A stretch of 7,868 nucleotides of DNA from Candidatus Fermentibacterota bacterium (GTDB taxonomy: Bacteria; Fermentibacterota; Fermentibacteria; Fermentibacterales; Fermentibacteraceae), in contig JAKLEF010000088.1 in the NCBI GenBank assembly GCA_022703195.1, positions 1 through 7,868 of the forward strand. Reading direction: 5' to 3'. Numbering within the stretch: the stretch's first letter is position 1; each line of letters opens with the position of its first letter. Both the position numbers and the translations under genes were made by a program. Shown here one piece after another: positions 1-6,395 of the stretch. Below the pieces are notes generated by a model that saw nothing but the letters and a program-made list of their open reading frames with translations, made no database searches and was not told the origin of the DNA.

Positions 1-1891
1 GGAGCTGCTCCACGGAGAAGCCGACCCGCCCGCCCGATTCGCGCCATCTCACCATGAGCTGCGGCACTCCGGGCATGCACATCCAGTCCCAGAACAGGCT
101 GTCCATGGACGGATCGCCCGACAGCCCGACAGCGGAGGAGAGGCTGAGGAGGGCGGCCCCGGGGTGCCTCAGCCTGCCGAGGGCGGCCCGCAGACCCGGC
201 TCGAACCCGGGCATGACGCGCGAGAACATCGCCAGGACAATCGGAGCCTTGCCCATGAGAACGGGCTCCTCGAGCGCCGAGCCCGCCAGGCTGGCGTCGG
301 CGATCGCATATTCCTCGCCGGACATCCCCGACGTGGACGCCAGATAGTACCTGCGGAAGCACTCGAGGATGTTCTCCGCATCCTCCGTGGAACCTCCGGC
401 ATCGACGAACAGGTACACCGACCAGGCGGCCAGGGAGGCGGAGAGGTAACCGGGGAGGTGGCTCGACATGGCGAGGAAGGCGCGGGCTGCGTTGGCCACC
501 ACCACGGGGCCCGCCGGCCTGATGCCGGAAGACAGGGTGTCGTCCCACACCGCGCATCCGTCGAGAAGGGCCAGGCGGTCGGGCGACAGACAGAGGAATC
601 CGGGCCCGACGGCAAGTACGGGCCTGTCGACGCTCTCCACGAGGACGATGTCGAACCTGGCGCCCTCGAATCCCAGCCTGTCCCACAGCACGCCGGCCAG
701 CAGGGACGCCCTTCGCGACGCCGAATCCGCAGCGGATTCCGACAGCGGGATATGCACCAGCCGCGACCGGCCGCCCGCGACATGCGTCTGCTCCAGATCG
801 CCCGCCGCCCAGGGCAGGGGACCCGGGATGCCCCCGGGCTGGGAGGCGAAGGTGAACACCCCCGTCGAACCGGAACGGTTCCGGTCGACAGGCGTGAGGG
901 GGCAGAAGAACTCCCCCCCCATCGGCACCAGGGCGGTCAGTTCGTAGGAGGAGGGGACCTCGGCCCCGGGGTAGAACCACTCTCCGCAGCAGAACGAGCT
1001 CGCGAGCCTCACCTGCCCGGTGACGAAGCCCCTGTCCTCGCGGTAGTAGCTGTCGAATCTCGAACCGTAGACACCGGTGAAGACCATCGCTTCCGGGTCG
1101 GGCATGCACATGACCGAGTCGGCCCCGCGGGTGTAGGTCCCCTGTATGGCCGTTATGTCGTCGGGCGCGCTCCCGTCTATCCTCGGGAGCGCGAGCCTCA
1201 TCCCGTCGATGCCGGAAGTGCCCTGGAAGTCCACCCTGAAGGTGTCGACCACGACGAAGGCCTGTTCGAGCGGGAGGATCTCAAGCGTGATCCTGTGGCT
1301 CACCTCGGGGGGCCTGTCTGAATCCTGCAGGTAGAGGTCGGCCCGGATGTCGTCGAGCGAACGGTCGGAGAGGAATGGCGTCCTCAGCCCGGGCCACGGC
1401 ACAGGGGTGGCATGCTCCATCATCCTCTCGCTCCGCGCGAGGAGAGCCTGGGGGGTGCCGGACATCCCCTCGACCGTGAGGGCCAGGAGTTCGCCTCCCC
1501 CACGAGGCCAGACGCGCTCCAGCCTGCACGTGTCACCTGCAGTGAAGCCGACCACGGTGATGCCAGAAGTCCTGGAGGATCCGGAAAGGACGACGGCGTC
1601 GGGGAAGCCCGTGGTCCGGAGATGCTCGGCCCGGGAAGCGGGTGTCGAGCCCGATCCCTGGAGAAGGCCGGCACGCACGGTGACCGGACCTGTGGGCAGG
1701 TCGAGGACGAGGCCTCCTCCGGGCGCCGAATCGAGCACGGCCGAAGGAGCGGGCACGTCCACCCGGGTCATCTTGCCTGCATCGATGCGGACGTACCCGG
1801 CGGACGGGCTACCGCCCCCCTGCCCGCCTCCGCAGGAGGTTCCAAGCATCAGCGCGACTGCAGACAGGTACGCAGCGAACCTTTTGCCCAA
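1..1891 (-). CDS. M1 aminopeptidase-like lipoprotein lacking the zinc motif (partial, C-terminus missing)
   Basis: The frame is open from 1891 to the window edge, giving 630 residues. Residues 1-20 look like a lipoprotein signal: MGKR, a hydrophobic stretch, then LGTSC at C20 (an imperfect lipobox), followed by a Gly-rich linker. About 130 unrecognised residues come next. M1-type features follow: a beta-rich N-domain with WFYPGAE at about 305 (compare the family's W-x-P region before its 'vP.g' strand), a helical middle part, a K548 segment resembling the family's 'Y-x-KG', and FWDWMCMPGVP at 600-610, matching the usual 'FF.qW....G.P' near the C-terminal end. The region aligned to HExxH-x18-E reads NAARAFLA (467-474) and YLSASLAAW, so His and Glu ligands are missing and no HExxH occurs anywhere in the visible part. 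It is therefore likely non-catalytic. I chose the TTG start because GGAGGTGA lies 8 bases upstream; GTG at 1903 is the alternative. The M1 assignment is by eye. Confidence 0.72.
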   Translation of the reverse strand, partial: MGKRFAAYLSAVALMLGTSCGGGQGGGSPSAGYVRIDAGKMTRVDVPAPSAVLDSAPGGGLVLDLPTGPVTVRAGLLQGSGSTPASRAEHLRTTGFPDAVVLSGSSRTSGITVVGFTAGDTCRLERVWPRGGGELLALTVEGMSGTPQALLARSERMMEHATPVPWPGLRTPFLSDRSLDDIRADLYLQDSDRPPEVSHRITLEILPLEQAFVVVDTFRVDFQGTSGIDGMRLALPRIDGSAPDDITAIQGTYTRGADSVMCMPDPEAMVFTGVYGSRFDSYYREDRGFVTGQVRLASSFCCGEWFYPGAEVPSSYELTALVPMGGEFFCPLTPVDRNRSGSTGVFTFASQPGGIPGPLPWAAGDLEQTHVAGGRSRLVHIPLSESAADSASRRASLLAGVLWDRLGFEGARFDIVLVESVDRPVLAVGPGFLCLSPDRLALLDGCAVWDDTLSSGIRPAGPVVVANAARAFLAMSSHLPGYLSASLAAWSVYLFVDAGGSTEDAENILECFRRYYLASTSGMSGEEYAIADASLAGSALEEPVLMGKAPIVLAMFSRVMPGFEPGLRAALGRLRHPGAALLSLSSAVGLSGDPSMDSLFWDWMCMPGVPQLMVRWRESGGRVGFSVEQL

Positions 1892-1899
1892 GCCCCCGC

Positions 1900-1907
1900 T
1901 CACCTCC
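1900..1907 (-). promoter_or_regulatory. Strong Shine-Dalgarno that decides a TTG start
   Basis: The minus strand reads GGAGGTGA, a full match to the 16S anti-Shine-Dalgarno core. It sits 8 bases before TTG at 1891-1889. The same bases contain the competing in-frame GTG (1903-1901), which would have no ribosome binding site at a usable distance. TTG is therefore favoured, and the resulting N-terminus (M-G-K-R plus hydrophobic core) is a normal lipoprotein n-region. Confidence 0.65.
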
Positions 1908-1928
1908 GCGAAAACGCCACCGGCTTCT

Positions 1929-1958
1929 ATTCTACCGGCATGCGCGCGCCGCCGGCAA
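1929..1958 (-). promoter_or_regulatory. Putative sigma70-like promoter for the M1-like gene
   Basis: On the minus strand TTGCCG (1958-1953, 4 of 6 to TTGACA) is followed after 18 bases by TAGAAT (1934-1929, 5 of 6 to TATAAT). Transcription would start near 1922, giving a leader of about 30 bases containing the GGAGGTGA site. It is placed correctly for the divergent lipoprotein gene, but it is a consensus match by eye and the lineage's own consensus is unknown. Confidence 0.45.
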
Positions 1959-1968
1959 CCGGAGGCAG

Positions 1969-1996
1969 TTGACTCCGTCGTCCGCGGTATTACATT
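1969..1996 (+). promoter_or_regulatory. Putative sigma70-like promoter for the six-helix membrane protein
   Basis: TTGACT (1969-1974, 5 of 6) is separated by 16 bases from TACATT (1991-1996, 4 of 6). Transcription would start near 2003, leaving a leader of about 18 bases with AAGGAG (2008-2013) placed 7 bases before the GTG start at 2021. The -35 box is only 10 bases from the oppositely oriented -35 box of the divergent gene, so the two promoters would compete or be co-regulated. This is a consensus match only. Confidence 0.45.
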
Positions 1997-2020
1997 GCCG
2001 CGAACGGAAGGAGTCGCGCA

Positions 2021-2725
2021 GTGCCCCATGAGCTTTCCGGAACGCTCCCCATAAGCCTCCCGCCGGAGGCCGTGCCCTGTCTGGCAGCGGGCTTCTTCGC
2101 GGTATCCACCGTCATAGCCACGATCCTCTTCCACCTCGTGGCCGCACGGGTCTTCACTGCCGCAAGGAGGAAGGGCCGCACCGGACCGGTCGTGTTCGGG
2201 CTGCTCAGCCTCCTTCTGGGCCTTTCGTGCGCCGTGTTCGGCATCACGGTCGAGACGCCGAGCCTGGCGGTGCTGACGGGCCTGGGGGCCGGCTTCCTGA
2301 TCTGGCTCGCCCTGGGAGAGGTCGGGCAGGAGATGGGCTGGGTCTCACTGATGTCGAGATCGGCGGTGCCGCTGTTCCTTCTCTGCACCGCCCTCTGGCT
2401 GGCCTGTTTCCTGGTCGATCCTCCGAAGGCCCTTCTGGCGGCCGCCGGCTACCCCGTCTGGGTGTGGGGCGTCAATCTGACCAGGGTGAGGGTCTTCTCC
2501 AAATGGGGGCCCTTCTCCCTCGCGGCTACCGTTCTGGCCCTCGTGACCGCTTCCGTGGCGGGCGCGGGGCTGGTCCTAGGGATCCTGCTGGGCAGCCCCG
2601 TCACCGGGATCCTGGGCGGAATGCTCTTCGCCGACTCGACGTGGTCGGTGCTCGAGATGCTCTGGGAGCGGGGCACGGCCAAGCGGCCCTGGAGGCAGGG
2701 CTCCGGGGATCAGAAGATCAGATAG
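2021..2725 (+). CDS. Unrecognised polytopic inner-membrane protein, about six helices
   Basis: The protein has 234 residues and starts at GTG with AAGGAG 7 bases upstream. Hydrophobic segments fall at about 18-44, 56-77, 82-98, 114-132, 137-152 and 166-192, with a further semi-hydrophobic stretch near 194-210. Basic loops at 45-54 (RVFTAARRKGR) and 155-162 and a basic tail (KRPWRQ) would lie in the cytoplasm by the positive-inside rule. Short loops and the lack of a large soluble domain suggest a small integral membrane protein, but I recognise no family, catalytic motif or transporter signature. It is the only plus-strand gene in the window. It is divergent from the M1-like lipoprotein gene, and its last 16 bases overlap the 3' end of the opposing gene. 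Codon and base composition resemble the neighbours, so recent transfer is not suggested. I am confident it is a gene, not what it does. Confidence 0.82.
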   Translation: MPHELSGTLPISLPPEAVPCLAAGFFAVSTVIATILFHLVAARVFTAARRKGRTGPVVFGLLSLLLGLSCAVFGITVETPSLAVLTGLGAGFLIWLALGEVGQEMGWVSLMSRSAVPLFLLCTALWLACFLVDPPKALLAAAGYPVWVWGVNLTRVRVFSKWGPFSLAATVLALVTASVAGAGLVLGILLGSPVTGILGGMLFADSTWSVLEMLWERGTAKRPWRQGSGDQKIR

Positions 2726-4023
2726 AAGGCTCCGGCCCTGATCGAGAAGGGATCCCGCTCGACGGAGGCGTAGTAGATCTCCGAGGGCTCGGCCTCCCTG
2801 TTGTCACCGCCGTATTCCTGCACGGTCCATGAATCCGCCTCGGTGCCGGCGAAGCCCAGGACCGACGCCGCGAGGCCCATCCTGTCAGAAGCCAGATACT
2901 CCAGACCGCATTCCGCGTATCCGCCGAAGGTCGCCGCGGTGGCGTTGGAGGCCAGCGTGTCCAATGCCACGTTCTGGATCATGAAATCGGCCAGCAGACC
3001 AGCCGAGAGCCTCGCAGCGAGTTTGGGCGCGGAGACGGGCAGCCTCCAGCCGGCTTCGAAGTCTACCCCGAATGACGAGAGCTGATCCATCGCCCCGGCG
3101 TGGAGTCCGCCTCCCAGACAGAGACCCCATCTCAGGGTCGAGACGGCGATCCTGATCCTGTTCATGGCGCCGCTGTCGTCGAAGGATCCGCCGGTGTCGG
3201 CTCCCTGTTCCAGGCTGACGGGGGCCATCTCCCACCCGATCGAGAGCGATGCGGGCCTGCCGCGTTCGAGGGCGATCACCGAGCCGCCCGGCGCGAGGGA
3301 GCCTGACAGCATCAGGGCGCTCGAGGCACCGGGGCCCGAGCTGGTGACCTGTGCGATCCCGTGGCTCCGCAGGTACTGGTACTGGGCCACGTCGTCGGGG
3401 ATCGCGGGCGAAACGGCCACGAGAGAGAGGAACATGCCCTCGGTGATCCCCGATTCGCTTCCGGCGGGGAGTTCTATCCTGGGGCCCGCCCCGGCCGTGA
3501 ACCCGACCTCGGCGGGGAAGAGCTCCATCAGCGCCGTGTCCATCATCCTGGCCACGGCCGTGCATGCCAGCGCGTCGATATCGGGTGAGACCCCCGGGGG
3601 GGTCTCCCCTGCCGCCGTACCCGAAACGGATCCGGTGAGGATACCGGTCGAGGAGTAGAACCGCCCGGTCGCCGTCAGCTCGGTTCTGGTGCTCGTGCGG
3701 AGGGAGTCGCCTGCAAAGGTCGCGCGGTCTGCCGAAACCGGCTCGGGGACGGTGAGGACCAGCAGCACGTCGAGCGAGAAGGCGGAACACAGGGCCGTTG
3801 TCTCGGACGCGAACCCCCCCGTCATCTCCAGCGATCTGACGGAATCCGGGAGGGTGACCACGGTGAAGCGCCCGTCGCCTTCGGCGGCGGCTTCGGCACA
3901 GGCAGCCAGGGCGGCCATGTCCGACGAAGCCGGAGCTTCGAGGATCACCGCTCCGAACCTGCCCCCCTGGTTTCCTGTGAGGGAGGCCTGGAACGCCAGA
4001 AGGAACGGCATGAGGGAGGGCAT
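2710..4023 (-). CDS. Secreted or outer-membrane protein, CsgG/FlgT-like front half with beta-rich C-terminal half
   Basis: The protein has 437 residues. ATG at 4023 follows AAAGGAAG closely; a second Met at 4011 is a less well placed alternative. Residues 1-14 form a short hydrophobic leader without positive charge, so it is a weak signal peptide. Residues 22-170 alternate strands and helices (FGAVILEAP, FTVVTLPDSV, LDVLLVLTV, then RFYSSTGILTGSV), resembling the periplasmic CsgG/FlgT-type layout, where a locus-derived protein level is compared over 'status of tG' strands. Residues 181-255 (RIELPAGSESGITEGMFLSL onward) look like an FlgT-C-type beta domain with G-x-x-x-G-I-x-x-G. Residues 258-437 have alternating strands rich in Gly and aromatics and end in AFYLIF, a terminal Phe typical of outer-membrane barrels. 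It lies 48 bases after the anti-sigma gene and is probably co-transcribed. The fold calls are inference from pattern; the gene itself is secure. Confidence 0.8.
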   Translation of the reverse strand: MPSLMPFLLAFQASLTGNQGGRFGAVILEAPASSDMAALAACAEAAAEGDGRFTVVTLPDSVRSLEMTGGFASETTALCSAFSLDVLLVLTVPEPVSADRATFAGDSLRTSTRTELTATGRFYSSTGILTGSVSGTAAGETPPGVSPDIDALACTAVARMMDTALMELFPAEVGFTAGAGPRIELPAGSESGITEGMFLSLVAVSPAIPDDVAQYQYLRSHGIAQVTSSGPGASSALMLSGSLAPGGSVIALERGRPASLSIGWEMAPVSLEQGADTGGSFDDSGAMNRIRIAVSTLRWGLCLGGGLHAGAMDQLSSFGVDFEAGWRLPVSAPKLAARLSAGLLADFMIQNVALDTLASNATAATFGGYAECGLEYLASDRMGLAASVLGFAGTEADSWTVQEYGGDNREAEPSEIYYASVERDPFSIRAGAFYLIF

Positions 4024-4050
4024 AGCTTCCTTTCGGCATGGGAGATCCGG

Positions 4051-4071
4051 GGCGGGCCGACGGGGTCCGCC
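4051..4071 (-). other. Imperfect GC-rich stem-loop just after the anti-sigma stop codon
   Basis: On the minus strand GGCGGACC and GGCCCGCC form an 8-base stem with one mismatch around a 5-base loop. It begins at the base after the anti-sigma stop. No T-run follows, so it is not a standard intrinsic terminator. It may be an mRNA processing or stability element that sets a different level for the downstream envelope protein, or chance pairing in GC-rich DNA. Confidence 0.3.
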
Positions 4072-5190
4072 TCAGAGTGCTCCCTGCTCCACTACGAGAT
4101 CCTGGAATTCCTCGCAGGTGACCACGAGCGCAGTATCGAGCATACTGCCTGCGAGCGAATCTTTCCAGCCCGGGAAGCACGAGTCGAGGAAGACGGAGTC
4201 GGGCGATGCCGGCTCGCCATCGGAGTCGAAGATGATCAGGACCGGAGAGGAGAAAGCCTCCTCGAAGGGGCAGGGGGCCAGCGTCTCGAGCTGGGTCCCG
4301 CATGTCGAGACGGTACGGTCGGCGGAGACTGAACCCCGCGCGAGGACGTCGACGGCGCTCCCGCATACGTCACCTTCCGCACCCGGGCCCGTCAGGAGGC
4401 CGCTGTCGTCCGACGCGATGCCTTCGGTCGCCTGCTCGGCATCACATGTCCGTCCGGCCGCTGCATCGGCCAGGTTGTACCCGGTTTCCTCATGGCCCGG
4501 GACGGTCTGGGAGACCAGCCCGTAAAAGCCGGCGCCGGCGGCCTGGCTCTGCCCGGCGGCGCCGCCACCCGCACCGGTCGTCAGACCACCGGAGCCTCCG
4601 ATCGCCAACGGGGTGTCCTGGTCCTCCGGGGGCAGGAGCATCGCCGGGTGCTCCTCATCCTCCTGCTCGACCTCGGAGGAGGCTGCCTGCTGCTCCTGCA
4701 CCTGCAGAGCCGTGCCATCCTCGGCGAAATGGGCGGCCTGCCCGGCAACGCTGTCCGGAGAGATCGACTCGAAGACGGCGCCTGCGGGCGGTCCGCCGGA
4801 GATGCTGTCGCCAGGCTCGACGCGGTCGCGCTCCGAAGTCACGGTGATGGTCTCGACGGAGGGCCGCTCCAGCAGCCCGGAGCGCCCGGCGAGCCTCACA
4901 CCCGCCGCGGCTATCAGGAGTGCGGCGGCTATTGGCACGAATGCCGGGAGCCTCTTCCGGGAGGGCGCGCGCACCGATGTCATGATGCGCCTCTCCATGA
5001 GCCTGAAGCTCTCGTCGGACGGGGTCTCGAAGGAATCCCTGTAGGACTTCTCGATGAGCGTCTGCTTCTCGATGATCCTCCGGCATGCGGCGCACGACTC
5101 GACGTGGGAGCGGACGTCCGCAGCCTCTGCTCCGCGGAGCTCCCCGTCCATGTAGGCCATAAGCCTGGAGGGATCAGGGCATGCGTTCAT
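4072..5190 (-). CDS. Zinc-finger anti-sigma factor with a long extracytoplasmic segment
   Basis: The protein has 372 residues and starts 4 bases after the sigma factor stop, with GGAG 10 bases upstream, so translation is probably coupled. It should bind and silence the adjacent ECF sigma factor at the inner membrane. Residues 1-70 are a ZAS-type domain: C4, then H29-x3-C33-x2-C36 (HVESCAAC), preceded by the common 'MAYMDGEL' segment. Residues 83-101 form one transmembrane helix. The remaining 270 residues would be periplasmic: an acidic, Gln/Glu-rich stretch (160-182), a Gly/Ala-rich linker (198-222), and a C-terminal part with six cysteines (C249, C276, C297, C307, C338, C359), which could form disulfides. 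Typical ZAS anti-sigma proteins are shorter and have small or no outer domains. The signal sensed is unknown. The anti-sigma role rests on motif, topology and position. Confidence 0.9.
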   Translation of the reverse strand: MNACPDPSRLMAYMDGELRGAEAADVRSHVESCAACRRIIEKQTLIEKSYRDSFETPSDESFRLMERRIMTSVRAPSRKRLPAFVPIAAALLIAAAGVRLAGRSGLLERPSVETITVTSERDRVEPGDSISGGPPAGAVFESISPDSVAGQAAHFAEDGTALQVQEQQAASSEVEQEDEEHPAMLLPPEDQDTPLAIGGSGGLTTGAGGGAAGQSQAAGAGFYGLVSQTVPGHEETGYNLADAAAGRTCDAEQATEGIASDDSGLLTGPGAEGDVCGSAVDVLARGSVSADRTVSTCGTQLETLAPCPFEEAFSSPVLIIFDSDGEPASPDSVFLDSCFPGWKDSLAGSMLDTALVVTCEEFQDLVVEQGAL

Positions 5191-5194
5191 CTCT

Positions 5195-5788
5195 TCAGGA
5201 CTCCATGAGGTGTTCCACCGACTTGCGGACCTCCGACCTCGCCCTGCTGAGCCTCGACATGACGGTGCCCAGCGCGATGCCCAGGGTCTCCGCGATCTCC
5301 GAATAGCTCAGCTCCTGGTCCACCCTCAGCACGAAGACGGACCTCAGGGGGGGCGAGAGCCTCTCCACGGCCTTCCGGATGGCGTCCGCCAGCTCGGAGG
5401 CGGATGCCTGGGAGGCGGCCGTGTCCTCCACGCACTGCTCCCCCTCCGCCCCGTATTCCTCGTCGAACTCCACCTCGGACCGCCTCCTCCTCTTCTCCGA
5501 GAGGTTTATCGAGAGGTTCGTCGCGATCCTGTAGATCCAGGTGAAGAACCTGTACCTGGTATCGAAGCCCGGCATGGCCTTCATGGCGCGGACGAACGTG
5601 TCCTGTGTCACGTCCCATGCGTCCTCGTCCGTCCTGCACATGCGGCGTGCGACCCTGTAGACCCTCTTCTGGTATCTCCGGACGAGCTCCCCGAAAGCAT
5701 CCCTGTCCCCCGCCTTCGCCTTCGCCACGAGGTCGGCCTCGTCGTCGGCCGGCTCCATCATCGAGAGTATTACATCGAGCAGGATCAT
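5195..5788 (-). CDS. ECF-family RNA polymerase sigma factor (sigma-70 group 4)
   Basis: The protein has 197 residues, a normal length for the family. Region 2 covers about 30-100: DAFGELVRRYQKRVYRVARRM, then DAWDVTQDTFVRAMK (the polymerase-binding helix) and FFTWIYRIATNLSINL (the -10 recognition part). An acidic linker (106-135) follows. Region 4 covers about 136-195, with LSPPLRSVFVLR and the helix-turn-helix YSEIAETLGIALGTVMSRLSRAR that reads the -35 element. It directs polymerase to its regulon when released by the anti-sigma protein encoded 4 bases downstream. ATG at 5788 has GGTGG 5 bases upstream; paired Mets at 5761 and 5758 are alternatives with poor binding sites. The 33-base gap to the DUF5683 gene shows no obvious promoter, so expression from the upstream lpx promoter is likely. 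It resembles the RpoE/SigW type; the exact ECF group was not determined. Confidence 0.96.
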   Translation of the reverse strand: MILLDVILSMMEPADDEADLVAKAKAGDRDAFGELVRRYQKRVYRVARRMCRTDEDAWDVTQDTFVRAMKAMPGFDTRYRFFTWIYRIATNLSINLSEKRRRRSEVEFDEEYGAEGEQCVEDTAASQASASELADAIRKAVERLSPPLRSVFVLRVDQELSYSEIAETLGIALGTVMSRLSRARSEVRKSVEHLMES

Positions 5789-5821
5789 TTATTCCACCGG
5801 GTGCACATGCCTGCGGGCCCC

Positions 5822-6385
5822 TCAGAACCTGAGCACGACGCCGGCACCGATCCCGGCCTCACGCCCGAAACGCTCGTTCTCGCGGTCGAAGGCGAACAGG
5901 TGTGCATCTACGTAGGCATCCATCATGCCGTACAGCCAGGAGGCCGCGGTGAGCCAGACGAGGTCGAGCCGACGCTCCCTGTGGGTTTCGTATTCGGCCT
6001 CGTCACCGGAGTCGCCGCTCTCGAGGAAGTCGTCCCTCGCCGATTCGGCCCGGATGTGCTCGTCGACGAGGAGCGCCAGCAGACCGAGCTCGAGGGCGCC
6101 CAGCACGATGCCCTTCACCGGCCTCTCGTTGTAGAACTGGCCCCAGCCCGGCAGAGCGGCGGAACGCAGCAGGGCGCCCGTGGGAGACCTGTCGCCGGAA
6201 GCGGGGCCTTCGACCATGCCGGCAACCGTCCCGGGGAGCACCCGGGCCAGGGAATCGACATCCGCGGAATCTGCCGCTGCACGCAGCGAATCGGCGGGAT
6301 CGCCCCCCGGGGGGGGTCCGCCGAAGGACCTGCCTGCGGGCAGCTGTACGAGGAGCGCGAATGCAAGGAGAGCCGCAGAGGGCAC
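5822..6385 (-). CDS. DUF5683 family envelope protein
   Basis: The protein has 187 residues from GTG at 6385, 10 bases after the lpxA stop. An in-frame ATG at 6454 lies inside lpxA and would put 23 residues before the hydrophobic leader, so I prefer GTG, though its binding site (GGCGGA) is weak. Residues 2-18 form a signal-peptide-like stretch (PSAALLAFALLVQLPAG). A Pro/Gly/Asp-rich spacer follows. The DUF5683 core begins at about 72 with LRSAALPGWGQFYNERPVKG, then a hydrophobic helix at 92-107, a charged loop (HIRAESARDDFLESGD), a second hydrophobic segment (141-155) and the family-typical DAYVDAHLFAFD at 156-167. The protein ends in GVVLRF. DUF5683 proteins are frequent in FCB bacteria and have no established function. 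Position between lpxA and a sigma factor suggests a role in the cell envelope, which is inference. Confidence 0.88.
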   Translation of the reverse strand: MPSAALLAFALLVQLPAGRSFGGPPPGGDPADSLRAAADSADVDSLARVLPGTVAGMVEGPASGDRSPTGALLRSAALPGWGQFYNERPVKGIVLGALELGLLALLVDEHIRAESARDDFLESGDSGDEAEYETHRERRLDLVWLTAASWLYGMMDAYVDAHLFAFDRENERFGREAGIGAGVVLRF

Positions 6386-6395
6386 TTGTCCGCCG

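Noticed and set aside
164..1321. A 385-residue open frame on the plus strand, antisense to the M1-like gene
   Set aside because: Composition is Arg, Gly, Pro and His heavy without domain features. The opposite strand has a coherent lipoprotein/M1 reading, and such shadows are common in GC-rich DNA.
3587..3606. Perfect GC-rich inverted repeat GAGACCCCC/GGGGGTCTC
   Set aside because: Lies within coding sequence (a Pro/Gly stretch) and has no T-run on either strand; not a terminator I can support.
2885..4366. A 493-residue minus-strand frame across the anti-sigma and envelope genes
   Set aside because: Extreme Arg content and no recognisable fold. It crosses two well-supported genes in another frame.
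5767..5775. Nine-base GTATTACAT shared with 1987-1995
   Set aside because: One copy is in the promoter spacer and one inside the sigma coding start on the same written strand, with no further shared context; likely chance.
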